Below the pieces are notes generated by a model that saw only the letters and a program-made list of their open reading frames with translations, did not search any database and was not told the DNA's origin. A program made the translations under genes and the position numbers. Positions 43,304 to 56,900 of a stretch of 64,000 nt of DNA are shown in pieces. This stretch comes from Cinclus cinclus. Taxonomy: Eukaryota; Chordata; Aves; Passeriformes; Cinclidae. The stretch is from contig NC_085049.1 of NCBI RefSeq assembly GCF_963662255.1, positions 59,381,158 through 59,445,157 of the forward strand. Direction: 5' to 3'. Position 1 is the first letter of the stretch. Every line of letters begins with the position of its first letter.

Positions 43304-45058
43304 AGGCCAGGAGCTGAGCAGCTTCTGTGTGGGGTGGAATGTGCAGCAAAGGCAGATGTGCATGCTTCAGTTGCTGCATGGAGGAGAGGAGCCACTGAAG
43401 CACAGGAAGGATTTGGTGTGGGGGTGGGTGGGGAGCCAGGAAAGGGAAAGACGATTTGGAGGGGTTTGCAGCCAAAACTGGAAGTTGTCTCAGAGGGCAG
43501 GAGGAACGTGATGGGTTTTACTTTGGAGTGTGGCCCTTTCTGCCTGGGCCTGGGGGTGAAGCTCGGCAGGGCTGAGAGGGGGTAGCTGTCAGGAAGCTGG
43601 CTAAGGCCCATATGACAGAATCCAAGCTGGACTGGCAGCCGTGGGGGCCCAGTGGCAGGCATAGCCCCTGCCAGAGGAAGAAAGTGGAGGTGGGTGAGTG
43701 GAACAGGAATTGCCTGGTCCCTCCTTGAAACTTCAGCTGCTCTAGAAATCTTTCCTTGTGTCCTTGGTGCCTGCTAATTTCAGAGTGAAGGTGACCCCCT
43801 TTTGTGCATTTCCCCAGGCCCTTCATGTCTCAAAAGGCCGGCGGTGAGTCAGAAAAGAAATTAAATATTCTCTGTGTTTCCTGGTGTGTGCATGTGCTGT
43901 CCCAAAAGGTGCTGCATGCCCCAGTGGGGTGGGAAAGGGATGATGGGGATGCTGGGGAAGGGGATGATAACTCCATGGGATATTGGGCTCCTCAGCTCCA
44001 GGTGATGGAAACTCCTGAGCCTGAGGAACAGTGGAAATGGGTGAGCCCCCACCCAGTGCACCCAAAGAGAGGTGCCCACAAGCATCTTCCTGGCATGGGA
44101 CACCCTGGGACAGAGGCACCAGCATCAGATGCAGCCACTGACTGGAATAAAATCAACAGAGCAAGGCCTTTCTGAGCAAGTGGCTGCAGTGCTGATCACA
44201 CATCAGAGTATCTGGGAGGCTTAAAAATGGACAACCCCTCCAATTTCATGCTGGGGTGCTTCAGCAAGGACAAGAGTGCCCACAACTGTGATTGCTCATC
44301 TGCAGGCTTTCTGCCCCTTAGGGCTTTAACTCCTTGCAAATGGCATGATGCCTTCAGAAACTGGAGCCTGATGATGGCAGCAGCAGCAGGTTGTGCTTGT
44401 GTAGTGGCTCCACTGAGGTGCCTGAGAGGCATGAGGGCTGCTGGCAGCCTCACCACATTCTCCTGGTGTTCCTTCTTCCTGTAGGAATGTGACTGGATGG
44501 GCAGCAGCTGCTGGCTGGGGCTGGGGTTGTGTCCTAAATCCTATGGGGCTGAACCTCCTGTGCTGAGAAGACCTCAGACCTCTGACCCTGATGTACTGAC
44601 CTGTTGTCTCAGACTTTTTTCTTCACTTTTTTATCAGAAATCTCAGGATGGGGGAAGTTCTCAGAGCCTGGGACTGGAGGCCCAGGCATGCTGGTACTGC
44701 ATGGGCATCCTTCCCAAAATGGTCCCTCCTGAGGCAGCCTGTCCTTCACTACTTTTTCCAGGGTGTTCATTTTAGTGACTTCATCTCAAATATGTGGGAT
44801 TATCCTGGCAATTGAAAGGTTGAACAAACCAGGTTCTTCCCTTGGGTTTGATTTTCTGGAGCATCCCAGGTGATTCCAAGCTGGGACAGGCTTCCTGAGG
44901 AAATTCCCAGTGCTGCAGATTGGTGTCCAACACTGAAGGCTAGCAGCATGCCCCCTGCTCCCACAAACGGCTGGGAGCTGAGGGACAATTCCTGACAGCA
45001 AATTGCACCAGAAGCCTCACAGAAGGCCCTGTAACCCCCAGCCCCTTTTGCTCCCCAG

Positions 45059-45148
45059 GTCACCAGCAGTAGGCCCACACGCCTGGGCATCCTTTCTCCT
45101 GTTGCCCACCCACCTGATCCCAAAACGGAGGAGCCCACTGACCCCACC
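45059..45148 (+). other. CSDC2: CSDC2 5' leader in the first coding exon
   Basis: A pyrimidine-rich acceptor, TTTTGCTCCCCAG, ends at 45058. The sequence from 45059 to the start codon at 45149 would be the 90-base untranslated part of this exon. Confidence 0.6.
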
Positions 45149-46130
45149 ATGTCATCGGACCCCAGCGCCCCGCCGGCAGTGCCACCCCTTCACTCCCCCA
45201 AGTCACCGGTGTGGCCCACCTTCCCCTTCCAGCGGGAGGGCAGCCGCATCTGGGAACGGGGCAACCTCCTGCTACGGGATCTGCCCAGCCCCCTCCCCAC
45301 CAAGAGGACCAGGACCTACTCGGCGTAAGTACCCAGCGGGTTTGGTACTGTCCAGTTGAGCTGTGGTGACCTGCAGTGCCTGCAGAACCCTCGGCACCTG
45401 GTGCACTTTGCCAACGTGGTGCCCAGCATCACTGCACACACCTGCCCAGAGTGTTGTGGGTGGGTGCCATGCACTTGGCCCAGAACCATTGTGTTCATAG
45501 TAAAAATCTCTCCCTGTGCTGCCTCCTGGGCAAATGGCACCAGTGAAAAATCTTCCCTTTCCTCCTGTAGGACAGCGCGTGCCTCTGCTGGCCCCATCTT
45601 CAAGGGCGTCTGCAAGCAGTTCTCTCGCTCCCAGGGCCACGGGTTTATCACCCCAGAGAATGGCACCGAGGACATTTTCGTACATGTGTCTGAGTAAGTC
45701 CCAGGGCTGTGTGGTACCAGAAGACCCCAGGGGAGCCATGCCATCAGCGTGGGGCTGGAGACTTGTGGACTGGGGTGTGGATGTCTCCGTGGGGTGGATA
45801 TGGGTCTCTGCTTGTCCTGTATCTTCTGTCACCTGTGGGTTTTCTTTTCCAAGGCACAACTGGTGGGTCAGGTGCCTTCCTTCATTCTGGGTGGTCTGGG
45901 GCAGGGGTCCATCTCTTGACTGTGGCACCACCACCACCACCACCACTTCTCCTTTCCTCTCCTGCAGCATTGAGGGAGAGTACGTCCCAGTGGAGGGGGA
46001 CGAGGTGACGTACAAGGTCTGCCCCATCCCTCCCAAGAACCAGAAGTTCCAGGCAGTGGAGGTGGTCCTCACCAACCTGGCGCCCCACACGAAGCACGAG
46101 ACGTGGTCTGGCCAGATCATTGGCTCCTAG
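45149..46130 (+). CDS. CSDC2: Cold shock domain-containing protein C2 (PIPPin)
   Basis: CSDC2/PIPPin is a brain-enriched RNA-binding protein. In mammals it binds the 3' ends of histone H1 and H3.3 mRNAs. The coding exons are 45149-45324, 45571-45693 and 45968-46130, totalling 462 bases and 153 residues, the same length as human. The N-terminus is proline-rich and probably disordered ([16 protein letters not shown]), followed by [20 protein letters not shown]. The single cold shock domain starts at about residue 68 ([19 protein letters not shown]). RNP1 is about residues 80-87 and RNP2 is DIFVHVSD (93-100). The domain continues through [14 protein letters not shown]. The C-terminus, [10 protein letters not shown], matches the family. 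Phases join as GC+G (Ala) and GA+C (Asp). The gene is tail to tail with PMM1. Confidence 0.98.
45926..45946. repeat. (CAC)n microsatellite
   Basis: Seven tandem CAC units lie in CSDC2 intron 3, about 20 bases before the last exon. They extend its polypyrimidine/C-rich acceptor region. Confidence 0.9.
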
Positions 46131-46982
46131 GCGCCCAGGGGGGCTGCCAGCCACTCAGCCCCATGGAGCAAGCCTGCCCAGCCGCTCGCAAGGGGTGTGG
46201 GGGGAGCCGAGGCAGCGGCGGGGCCGGGGCTGCCCCCAAACATGCAGGCGTTTGCGTTCAGTGTCTTTTATAGGGTTATGGTTTCCTTTCTCTGTGTGTG
46301 TTTGTAAGTGTCTGTCGAGGGAGACAGGGGAAACAGAGCCCTCCCTAACTGTCCCCCAGCTCCGGGGGCAGCACCGAGCCCCATGTTCCATTCCTTGCTC
46401 CTGAGGCCATAGGGAACAGAGGAACCAGTCCTAAGCCCCAGCCCTCCAGCTCTACTGAGCTGAAGCAGGTGCTGAGAGAAGGAGGGGAAAGCCTGTGTGG
46501 CTCGGCTCATCCTCCAGAACTCCAGTCTGGCAAGATGGGCACCCCACTTGGTCCACAGTGGCACGGCAGCAGTGGGACATGCCCTGGTGGCAGGGACAAC
46601 AGGGTGGTGTGGGGTGGCATATCACTGTGCGGGGTCTGGGTGGCTGAGACTCATCCCCATTGCTGGCAGCTCACAGCACCCACCTGAGCCACATCCCTCC
46701 ATCACAAGATCTCAGGTCAGCGGTGCCATGAAGAGGTGACTGGTTTATAGAAAGCAAAAATTTAGTTGTAAGGGGCAGATAGCAGCTGACAGGGCACCTG
46801 GGCGCTCGGTGCTGTGCCTGGGGGGCTGCACCTGGGGCATGGGGCACTTGGCACCTCTGTGCTCCCCACTGCTGCTGGGCAGTAACGCACTTTTCTTGGC
46901 TCAGTACTGACACGGTTTTGGGGAGACAGACAGTTTCTCCTCCTTCTCTTGCCCCCCAGCCCCCTGGGGACCCCCTTCCCAC

Positions 46983-47005
46983 GTGTGTATGTGTGTGTGT
47001 GTGTG
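46983..47005. repeat. (TG)n microsatellite
   Basis: An imperfect TG dinucleotide tract lies in the CSDC2 3' UTR. Confidence 0.85.
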
Positions 47006-47713
47006 CATGTCTGTAGCTTGCTGGGGTGGTGAGGGGCTGAAGGGTCTGAGCAGACTCGGCCACGGCGCAAGTGCAGCCACCTCCTTCCCAGCCCCTTGAT
47101 GTAGGCAGGGTCTTGTATACAAAGCACAAACTTTGTTTTTGGTCTTTCCTGCCATACCCTGGCCAGATGGGCTCCCACAGCCCCAGGGAGCGACAGGGCA
47201 GAGGGCACTGGGACAGGGACAACATGCACTGGGCTGGTCCTGAGCTCACCCCACAGAAACGGTGCTGATGCTCCAGGAATTACCAGTATCTTAAGGTGTT
47301 CAATGCAGGTTTGGGGACAGTGGGGTGCCAGCAGGTTTCCCTGAGCAGGGCAGGAGGTGATAGGCAGCTCCCAGAGCACTTTGCCAGCAGGAGCTGCTGG
47401 CACTGCTGGTGCTCAGCATGGATGGATTGGGGTGTTTGCCACCGTTTTGCTGCTGCTGTTGCCAACAGGGCTAAGTGGGGAGAGAAGCAGAGAAAGGCTG
47501 GTGCCACACAGGACAGCCAGGCCCTGTGGATTCAGGAGCACCACCCGTGCTGGTGTGTGGATTGCCCCAGGACCCTGAGGCCCCTCTCACTGCCAACCTG
47601 AAGCCTGGCTCTCCCAGGGGCTGTGGCAACCATGGCTCAGGCTCTAGCCATCCCCAGGACATGCAGTCAGCTTGGCCAAGGCAAACTGTTGGAGGTTTTT
47701 TTTTTTTTTTTGA

Positions 47714-47719
47714 AATAAA
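47714..47719 (+). terminator. CSDC2: CSDC2 poly(A) signal 1
   Basis: This AATAAA directly follows a T tract and is followed by GTTGGTGTTTTT, a plausible GU-rich downstream element. Confidence 0.65.
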
Positions 47720-47803
47720 CTAAAACCCTAAACTTGTTGGTGTTTTTACAACTCTGGTGTGGTTCTGCCTGTCCGACCATGTGTCAACCTTTGTAACATT
47801 GGC

Positions 47804-47809
47804 AATAAA
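47804..47809 (+). terminator. CSDC2: CSDC2 poly(A) signal 2
   Basis: AATAAA is followed by an ATTAAA-type motif. The downstream sequence TTTGTCCTGTGTGCATGTGT is GU-rich. It is probably the distal end of the CSDC2 transcript. Confidence 0.65.
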
Positions 47810-47830
47810 CCATTAAAAGTGACTTTCCCA

Positions 47831-50800
47831 TGAGCCCTGCCCATCTTGGCTCTTTGTCCTGTGTGCATGTGTCACAGTGATTCTCTTAGGTAAAGGACCT
47901 GGAGCACCCAGGAATTTTTCCAGACATCAGAATGGATTCACCCATGGTACGTCCCCCACGGGGCTGGAGATCCTCCACACTCTAGGCCTGGGACAGGAGG
48001 CTGCTGCTCAGGCTTAGGGCTGACCAGAAATGGGGCTGGTCCCCCCACTGCTGTGAGGACTTTGAAATGTGTCTTGCCTGTTGTCCGGCTGTCTTTCACC
48101 CCGCGCAGCCCAGCACAAAACACACACTGCCTCCAACTGCTGTGTGGTGTGGCTTTAATAGGATTGATTTTAATTCTTTAATATATGTATCTATGTATTT
48201 AAATATATTTCTCATTTAACAGTTGTCATCAGCCAGACAGGAGCTGCCCATCTCACACTGATATGGATCCATACAGCAAGACAGTCCTGAGCATGGGGCC
48301 TGCCACGTCTGCTCACTCACATCCATGGGGAGAAACCCCCTCTTACACTGCAGGCACCCACCATGAGAGGAACATAATGGCAAAGGGGTCTCAGGGACAG
48401 CCATGAAATGCCTTTCCCTTCAAAGGCGCAAGACACCTCAGTCCCCAAGGCCACCACAGTGCCTGTGCTGTCAGAGCCAGACTCTGCTCTTCACTCATCA
48501 CTAGTTCACTAGAGGTCCTTCTGGCTATGAATAGGCTTACAGGAAAAATAAACTCCCCAAGACTCACACATAACCTGATCCACAGTGAAACAGAGAGGAA
48601 GGAATCACAAAACACATTTCCTCCGTGAAGGTTGCAGTGGAGGGCCAAACCCGTGACTGGTGAAAAGGGTATCCTGCATACGAGCTTCTCCAACAGATCC
48701 TCCCACACAGAAATCTTCCCTGGGTAGAAAGAGGAATTTGTGGAATTGGGGATTTCTGGATGCGGGGCAGACGGCTGTGCTCGTGCAAACCTGCTGCATC
48801 AGAGATCTGATGTTGTAGTTAGGAGGTGGTCAGGTGGAGGAGACAGCACCCCACCAGCACTGGTCATGCAGTATCCCTGCTCCTATGGCCAGGCAGCAGT
48901 GCCAAGGGCCACCAAGGACCCTGCCCTTGGCAATGCAGGAGCCCTGTCCTGGCTCTAAAAGCACCAGTGTCTCTTGTCTGAGGAGGATGGTGGTGCCTTG
49001 TGTACGTGGCCGTAGCCAGCTGAGAAACTTCTCTCTGCAGTCCAGCTGCCAGTGGAAAATGGAGAGCCACGATGAGGGAAACTAGGAACAGACGAAAAAG
49101 GAGACAGAAAACAGGACCAAGAGATGGGGCAGTGCCATACCAGCAGGGAGGGAGTGAGAGAGGCTCCTGGGGAACATTGGGAGAGGGTCTGCAGAAACCT
49201 CCAACATTCTCCATGTCCACAAACACCAGATCTGTGTACACTGGGGAGCTATGAGCAGGACATCTCCTTGGAGAGGACCCCTGAGCTCCTTTAGAGCACC
49301 AAGTTGTGACAAGTTTCACCATTGTGGCCACGCACCACAATGCAACTGCTGGGAACAAAAGGACAACGTGATGGAAAAGGTCAAAGGCTGAAGGAGCGAT
49401 GTAGGTTTGCAACCCACAAAGATCCAGGGAGAGGAACAGGACATACGACAATTGCACTGGACATCTTGTCTCCCTAAAGGTGAGCCTCTAAACTGAGTGT
49501 GTGGGATGAGATGGGGGGAAGAGCAAGCTTGGAGGGAACTGCTGAGCAGGTACCTCCAGTAGCTCTATGAACCAGGTATGGCCGGTGTTGGGTCCCGCTG
49601 AAAATGTCTCTGGCAGCAGAATGGAAAGCTGAGCACTGGGAAGGAAAGGGGACTTGGTCTGTTATGAATGCTCTGGGTAAGGTTTCATAAGGACACATCT
49701 CTCTTATGAGCAGAGACTCTTGGAGCTGGGCCTGTTTAGTCTAGAGAAGACTGAGAGAGGATCTCATTAATGCATATAAATATCTCACAGGCAGATGCCA
49801 AGAGGATGGTACCAGATTGTCTTTGGGGGTGCCCAACAGGATGATGAGCAATGGCCATGAACTAAAACATAGGAGGCTCTACTTAAACATGAGGAAGAAC
49901 TTAATTGCACTGAGGGTGGCAGAGCACTGGAACAGGCTGCCCAGGGAGATTGGGGAGTCTCCCTTTGTGGAGACATTCAAAACCCACTTGGACACGTTCC
50001 TGTCACCTGCTCAGAGTGACCATGCCTTAGCAGAAGGATTGGACTAGGTGATTTCCAGAGGTCTCTTCCAACCCTAACAATTCTGTGATACCCAATTCCC
50101 ACAGGAGTGGGAAGACCACTGGAAAGCCTTCTACCCCAAACTGTTCCATAGCATGAGTGCCAGGAAACTCCAGCTGTACCAGGCAAGGTCTGACTTGAAA
50201 ATAGAGAGTAATACAGAAAATAAACCCTAGGTGGTTTTGTAAGCTGAAAAGAAGAATTGGTTTGTTCATGGACCCGAACAAAGCTCAGAGCAGCAGCCCA
50301 GTCATGTTAAAGCTATCATTCCCAGGTCATCTGCAGGGAAGGACTGGCACACTGTGGCAATGAGGGGAAGGACATGGTGACCTTTCCATTAGAAAGCACA
50401 ACGGTGCAACAAGCTGGGATGTCAGCTGCTCCTTCCTACCACAGGCTTGAAGCAAACAGCCTTCCTGGCCTCCTGCAAAGGAGCAGCTCCGGTGAATGCC
50501 TCGAGCCTCAGCAGCCCCAGCCTCTCTGTGCTAGGGGGAGAGAAGGGTGAGCCACATGTTCCCTCATGCACAAGTGTTAAGAGAAACCGAGTGGAAAAGG
50601 AGAGAAGAGGGAGTGCAGGACGGACACACTCTTGGCCCTTTCAAATGCTTTCTGACCACAAAAGCATCTGCACCACCGCCCACCACAGCTGAGCTGTCAA
50701 GAGAAGTTTCCCTGGAGGTGAGGAGGGTCTGGTGCCATGACCCCCCACACAGGAGCACTGAGGGGCTGCTCAGCCAAGGCGCCCTCCTGCCACCCACTCA

Positions 50801-50935
50801 CACTCACGTGTGACATCCTGACCAGCTCTGTCAAGTGTCTTTTTTTGGTCTACCCTGAGCAGATTCCTCAAATGAAGGTGCTTTTCCTGGTGGGGGAGAG
50901 GGTGGGACTGGGGTAGGGCTGCAGGGACCGGGCAG
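47831..50935. other. CSDC2/PMM1 tail-to-tail interval including PMM1 3' UTR
   Basis: The PMM1 3' UTR extends down from 50935. I found no clear minus-strand AATAAA close to the stop codon. ATTAAA-type signals occur in an AT-rich patch at about 48.14-48.2 kb, so the true end is uncertain. A CR1 fragment occupies 49707-50090. No gene is recognisable in the interval. Confidence 0.6.
49707..50090 (+). mobile_element. CR1 LINE 3' fragment
   Basis: This is the classic CR1 tail. It begins AGCAGAGACTCTTGGAGCTG, passes through AACATGAGGAAGAACTTAAT and GAGCACTGGAACAGGCTGCC, and ends at CTAACAATTCTGTGAT. The remnant frame reads LYLNMRKNLIALRVAEHWNR, as CR1 ORF2 ends do. It is severely 5'-truncated and inactive. 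Confidence 0.95.
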
Positions 50936-53900
50936 TCAGCACTCGTTGGCTCTTTCTGGAAAGAAGATTTCACGGCATCGCTGGACCGTGTCCTGGGGGG
51001 ACTGGACACTGTGTCCTACAGTGCGGGGATCATCATAGATTTCATAATCGTTCCCTCCCTGCAGGGGAATAGAAAATAGGGACAGCATTAGCAAGGTCTT
51101 GCCAGAACAACCTCATCCATGAATCCACATGTTGCTCTGTCCCATGGGGAGCTGAGCTGGGAGCCAGCTGCTGGGCAGGCAGGGACTTGGTGGGCAGGGA
51201 CAGGCAGGGCTTTGCAGGCCCAAGGGGGCAGAAGAGGCTGGGCTGGGAGCTCTGCTCCCTCCCTCTTGCCTCCCTCTTCAGTGCCAGGGGAGGAGCACAG
51301 AAGAGATGGGGAAGGTCAAAGATCAGCAAAGCTTGTCCAGGAGCCTGGGTTAACCCCATACTGCCTGTGGAGGGGCTAGCAAAAGGTGGGATTGGCACAT
51401 CTGGGGAGCAGAGGCTGTCAGCATCTAGGAAGAGCTGAGTGGCTGACCAAGCTGATCTACAGCGGTAAGGAAGTATAATCCTCCAATGCTCTGAAGGGAA
51501 GGTGAAGCTGTTCCTGCTGTTGAGGAGTCCTCTCCTAGGTGCTGGGGGCTTGTGTTCTAGGCCATGCAGGTCACAGGAGTGGCTGCTGCCCTCCTGAGGG
51601 GGCTGGGGCAAGGAAAGCAATGCTGGGGTGAGCCTGCTTCCCAGCACAGTGAATCCAAGGTGATTTCCCAAGAGCCAGCAGAGCCATCACGAGAGCATCA
51701 CAACCCCACAGCACAGGGCAGCATCTTCCCCCCTCACACCACTAAAGGTTTGTGTTGGCACCAGTGGGACCATGGGATCTGTAGGACCCATGATGGAGCA
51801 GCAGAAAGAAAGCAGCCATGCGTCAGGCAAGTGGGACATACTCACAGGGGTTGTCTCGTTCCCAAAGAAGTGGATGGTGTCAAATCTCTCATCGTCGAGC
51901 ACATTGAGGCAGTAGCGCTTGTCCCAGCCTTCTGGGAAGACATCAAAGCTGATCATGCCACCTGTCAGGAGAAGGAAGGGCATCAGGCAAGGTTGCTGGG
52001 AGCTGGAAGGGTGTCCCCTCACCCAGAGATGGACAGGGGCTGGATGTCTGGGGGGTGCCCCCACCCCAAACAGCAGCCACAAACACCAGCTCTGCCTTGG
52101 TGTTCCTCTTGGCACATGGCTAGGATAGTGGCAGAGGCTGTTACTATGACAACAAGCTGCAGTGACACCAGCATAGCTGGGGTGACATTAGCACAGCTTC
52201 CCTGCAGGCAAGCATGAACCAGAAGGTTCTTCCCACCAGAGCCATCTTTTGGGGGGAGATTTTGGGTCACGCCTTGCACATAGCACCAGCACATTCTGTG
52301 TCCCGACACAGGACAATGTCTGTGGAGACTGGCACCAAACTCTCTCCTAGGCTCCTGCTAGGCATCACTGGCCCTTCTAAAACCACTCTTTTGATGCTCC
52401 GTAACTGTGCAGGGACTGGAGTCTCCTGCGTGCTGTCTCTGCACACTGATCAAGGACCTTACCATGGAGGTACACGAACCCATTAACATAATCAGGGCAT
52501 GACCCTGAACTGTCACCTCTTGACACAAGAGTTCAGTGAGGGTTGCCAACATCTGGAGAGGCACCAATTCACATACAGTGGCAAGGGAGATTTCCCAGAG
52601 AACATGTGTATGGACATGGACACCCACAGCCACCAAGGGTTAACAAACATCCCAGCCCTTGCTCTTAGATCAGGCAGAGTTTACCCCAGCAGTTTACCCC
52701 AGCACGTTGCTGCCTTTTGTCTGTGCTTGAAGGCAGCACCCTCCCCATCCTCTCAAGTTGCCCCACTGTGTCCACAGGCTGCAGAGACCCTTGTCCCAGC
52801 ACCATGACAGGAGACATGCTCTTCCCAGAATAAAGCCTGCAGTTTAGGGCACGTGTATGTTTAGGTCTCACTCAGAGCCAGAGGTATGGGGATTTGAACT
52901 GGTATGTGTGATCTCCTGCCAGTCAGCTTGTCTTCTCCAGGCAATCTACTGGAGTATCCACCAGAAATCTTGGAGTTTCACGCTCTCCTTCTTAAATGAT
53001 AATCCTACTTCTCTAAGGAAAAGGGTAAGTAGACAGACAATCACAGGGTCAGTTCCTGCTGAAGGAGAGGCACCAACACCCCAGGCTGCTCAAACATGCA
53101 AATCCGGATGCCGTGCACCCCCCCCTTCCTGGCTGTTTGGAGTGTCCCTATTGGTTTGGGGATCCTGAACCAAGCCTCCTTGGAGCCTGAGAAGATCGGG
53201 ATGAAGCCTGTATGTCCACCTTGGAGCAGAGAAACTGGACAGGGCACTGTGATAAGGATGGGAGCAAGTGCCCTATGAGCTCAGGGATGGGGATGACCCC
53301 AGGCTTGCAACAGGATCCAGCATCAGAGCAGGAGCTAAGCTTGGTGACATCCTCTGTTTTGCATCCAAAGCCATTTACCTGTAAAAAACACTGCCTTTCA
53401 CTGCATTTTAGCCATCTAAACAGAGCTGGGCAGCAGGAAGGGGACAGGTAAGAAATCAAAGGGAGAAGAGATGGTGTGAACCAGCCAGAACTGTTACTGC
53501 CCTATGTAGAGCAGGGCCCTGGGGGGCTGCAGAGCGACCTTCCACCACCTCTGTCCTTGCATCCTCCACAGCCAGGGAGAAGGCACACGGAGCCAGCCTG
53601 GCAGAAGGGCTACATTTCTGCATGCCCTGTTTTCAGATGCCTGACCTGAGACACCTCACATTTTCTTTGTGAAGGAGCAGGGGGCCCACAGTTCCTCTTC
53701 ATGTTTTTGTGCAACAGGTCTGGGCTTTTCACGGCAGCTTCCCAAAGCCCAAGGAGAAAGGCCCATTGTCCAGCTCTCACACCCCGTGCCTGAGGGCACA
53801 TAGCAGTGGGGACCTTGTCTTTCTCTGCTGTCACAAATGGTGTGTGCCAGTGCTGTGGGATGCCCCTGGCAGGGTGCTGAAGGCAAGCAAAGGCTCTCAG

Positions 53901-56900
53901 AGAAAAGCTCTTGGGGGATCAGAGGGCCTGGGGTGTCACCCAGTGCCTCAGTCTTACCATCCCCTTGCCCTTTGGCTGGGTTGCCACATGGAGCCTTCTT
54001 ATCTCACACCCCTGCAGAGGACCCTCTTCCAGCATCCTCTCCCTCACAACCTACACACCCTCCTTTTCCTCCCCATCCTGGCCAGACACCCAGGATTGCT
54101 CAAGCCCCTCCTTCATCTCCACACCTTTGGTAAGCTGGCTGTCAGAATCATCCCAAGAAGTGGCCCTACAAAAGCCTGTGGCAGGAACCTGCAATCTCCT
54201 GACCCCTTGTCAGCTCTCCCTCCAGGAAGAAAGAGGTTTTCTTGGCAGCTAACTGTCCCAAGAAAACCCCAGAACCAAGACATGCATTAGGCTCCTGTCC
54301 CACTCCTAGAGAAAAGTGCACGTGCCTTGGGCTCTTCTGGCCACCCTGCTGCTGATGCTTGAGCCAGAACCATTGGGCAGCAGTGGGCTCCACTAACTGA
54401 GATTAAGGCAGGGATAATGTCACGGGATGGAAATCTGGCTGGCTGGCTGATTCCCAGGGAGGGAAGTCTGCAGCATGGCTTACTCTCTGCATGGATGCAG
54501 ACGTCATGGATGCAAATGTGACTCCCCTGTGGCAGCTCTCCAGGACTAAAAGCTCCTTCTGCTCATCCCAGGGTTTCCAGACACTCAGAGTGAACAGTTG
54601 GGATTCCTGCTCCCCTTCAAAGAATTTTATGGGAAACATGACAAAGGCAAAGCCAAGGAAGCCCTCCCTGCTCACCTCGAGAGAAACGCAGGCCTTTGCC
54701 AGCAAATTCCCTCTGCAAGGCTGCCACAAACTTCTCCCGTATCCGCTCCTTCTGTGAAGGATAAGGAGGAAAGGGAAGAAATGAGGGTTTGAATAATTAG
54801 ATGTTGACAGTCTCTCAGAATCCACTGTAACCTGTCTGCTGGGCAACTCTGCTCCCTCCCCACCTGCACTGGGCCCCAGTGCCATACCATTTATTCAGCT
54901 TCCACTAGTCCTGCCCAATGTCTAAGCAGGCCACCAGCTCACTCCACTGGGAAGAGCAGATCCCAGATCTTCCTTGGCAATGAAATGCAACTGCTTCTGT
55001 TTCCCACAGCGCAGTTCATAACCCAAAGCCTCCAGTTTTGCACAAAACATCTTGCAAAGACCTGCTGATCCCTCAACCCCAAGAAAGCTTTCCCAAGTAG
55101 AAACTGGGAAACTCCTTTCCCAAGCAGATATGAGCATGGGCTAAATCATCTAGAGAACTGCCCAGCAGACCTGCCATGGCCCTTCCAGTTTGGAAAGCCC
55201 ATTAGTTCCAGCTCTGCTGGGGCTGGGGAAGTGGGAGAGAAAAGACAGCTGCTGGGCCATCTTTGGGTACTGTAAATGAGGAAACAGGCTGTTAAATAAC
55301 TGTCTCATTCCCTGGGGCTCTCCCACAGCACAGGGAATCCTGCTGGCCACCCCCTTGCATTGGTGGTCCACAATGAAATCAAGTTTCTTCCATTCATCTG
55401 TGTCTTCCCCTGGGTTTCCTGGCTCCCAGTCCTGTCTCCCCCTTGCTGCATATGCACAGCTCAAAGCTGGACCTCCCTTCTCCTTGGGGAGGCGGGGAGC
55501 ACGTAAGACCTGAGATGTGTGGTCATGCAAAACCAGTCAAAGGGAGGGTGAGCCCAGGTGTGGCCTTGTACCTTGTCCAGCTCGGAGAACTCAATTCGCT
55601 CCTCTGGGGTGCAGCTCCTACCAATGGGGGAGATGTTCAACATTCCATTGCGAAACTCAATGAAGGTCCCTCTGTGGGCAGCAAAAGCATAAAGTTACTG
55701 GGGCAGGGAGAGAAAAACAACCTTTCCAGGAGAACGGTTGCTTAGCGAGGCTCTGCAAGAACATACAGGAAGAGAGAAGCCATGCCCACTCCTGAGTGCT
55801 TCACAACAGGCACAGACCACGCATCAACAACTGCTTAAGGTCCCAAGGAGCTAATTTTTTTATAAAATGAGACTGTGAGAGAAAAGAAATAAACAGTCCC
55901 TCTGTGCCCTGGGGATAGGCTGGAAGCAAGGAGCTAGGGGAGATGAAAAGTAGTATTTTCTAATGTTGTGAAAACTGCAAGGACAGCTATTGCCTGGCCT
56001 GGACCAGCTGCCTGATGAGGCTGAGACACCTCTACCCCATAAGGCTCAAGAAATGCTGTGTGGGCTGGGTGAAGCTGACAGTACCTTGGGGCAGTGGGAT
56101 GGCCAGCTACTCAGTGTAACTCACTGTTGACGTCTGGCAGCAGGCTGAGGAGCAATCAGGGCCTCCTCAAGGGACACAAATCAGAGTCTTTGTATCTCCC
56201 TTTTGACCCCTGCACATTTGACTGAAACTCTTATCTAAGCCTGCACAGACAGGATCCAGTTCCCACCTGCCACCCTCACCTTGTGCTGGGGTCATTTCTC
56301 TGCCACTTACTCGGTGGGGTGGTTGAAAGCACCAAGCTGGCAGATAACTGCTCCCTTCTTTTCTCTCTGGTAAAAACCCAGCTACTTCTGTTTGCTTATC
56401 AAGGGGTCAGACAGCTCTACCAGCACCCGTGGGGCAGAAACAACAGGGGATGGCAGCCCTGCCAGTGTGAAAACAGACTGAAATTCTTGTGCTGGAGAGG
56501 AAGATTGCCTCCCTTGTCCAGCTGAGGACTCCAGAGCTTATTGTCCCTCCCAGCCCTGCCTGCTGTTTCTCTGTGATAAAAGTTCTTACCACCCTGAGTG
56601 TGGAGGAAAAGCTGTCCCCCTCCTATCTCCCGAGACAGTGAGGAACATCATGGAATGGACACACAGGCAACCATGCCTGCAGCCTGGCAGCAACATCTCT
56701 GAGGCACTGAGGGTTTGGTGGCTCACACTTCAGGCCAGGACTCAGGAGATGTGGGTAAAGTCCTTGCTTTGCTAGAAATCCCATAAGCCTAAATCCACAG
56801 AGCTGAAACTCCACTAAGGCTGTTGGGTAAACAGAGAGCAATGAGGCAACCAAACAGCCTTGAAGGTTCTGGGTCCCAGCCCGTGCTTTTGGGGGCCTGT

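Larger units (their letters stand above)
38940..45058 (+). other. CSDC2: Presumed CSDC2 intron 1
   Basis: If the candidate first exon is right, this 6.1-kb stretch is intronic. It has no recognisable coding exon. It contains poly-T tracts, a degenerate minisatellite near 43.2 kb and two stretches that look like regulatory DNA, near 39.2-39.7 and 40.85-41.25 kb. Confidence 0.5.
46131..47830 (+). other. CSDC2: CSDC2 3' UTR
   Basis: This is GC-rich non-coding sequence after the CSDC2 stop codon. It extends to the poly(A) signals near 47.7-47.8 kb and has a short TG repeat inside. Its extent is inferred from the signals and the absence of any other plus-strand gene. Confidence 0.7.

Noticed and set aside
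45272..46120. Long minus-strand open frame of 282 codons opposite CSDC2
   Set aside because: It runs straight through CSDC2 exons and introns on the opposite strand. GC-rich coding sequence often keeps the antisense frame open, and its translation resembles no protein family.
46762..47403. Minus-strand open frames of about 190-210 codons in the CSDC2 3' UTR
   Set aside because: They are low-complexity, with HTHTHT from the TG repeat read in reverse, and lie in GC-rich untranslated sequence with no family resemblance.
51042..52217. Long open frames of 209 codons (minus) and 217 codons (plus) around PMM1 exon 7
   Set aside because: One simply includes intron sequence beyond the true exon and the other is antisense. 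The real PMM1 reading frame and splice sites explain the region.
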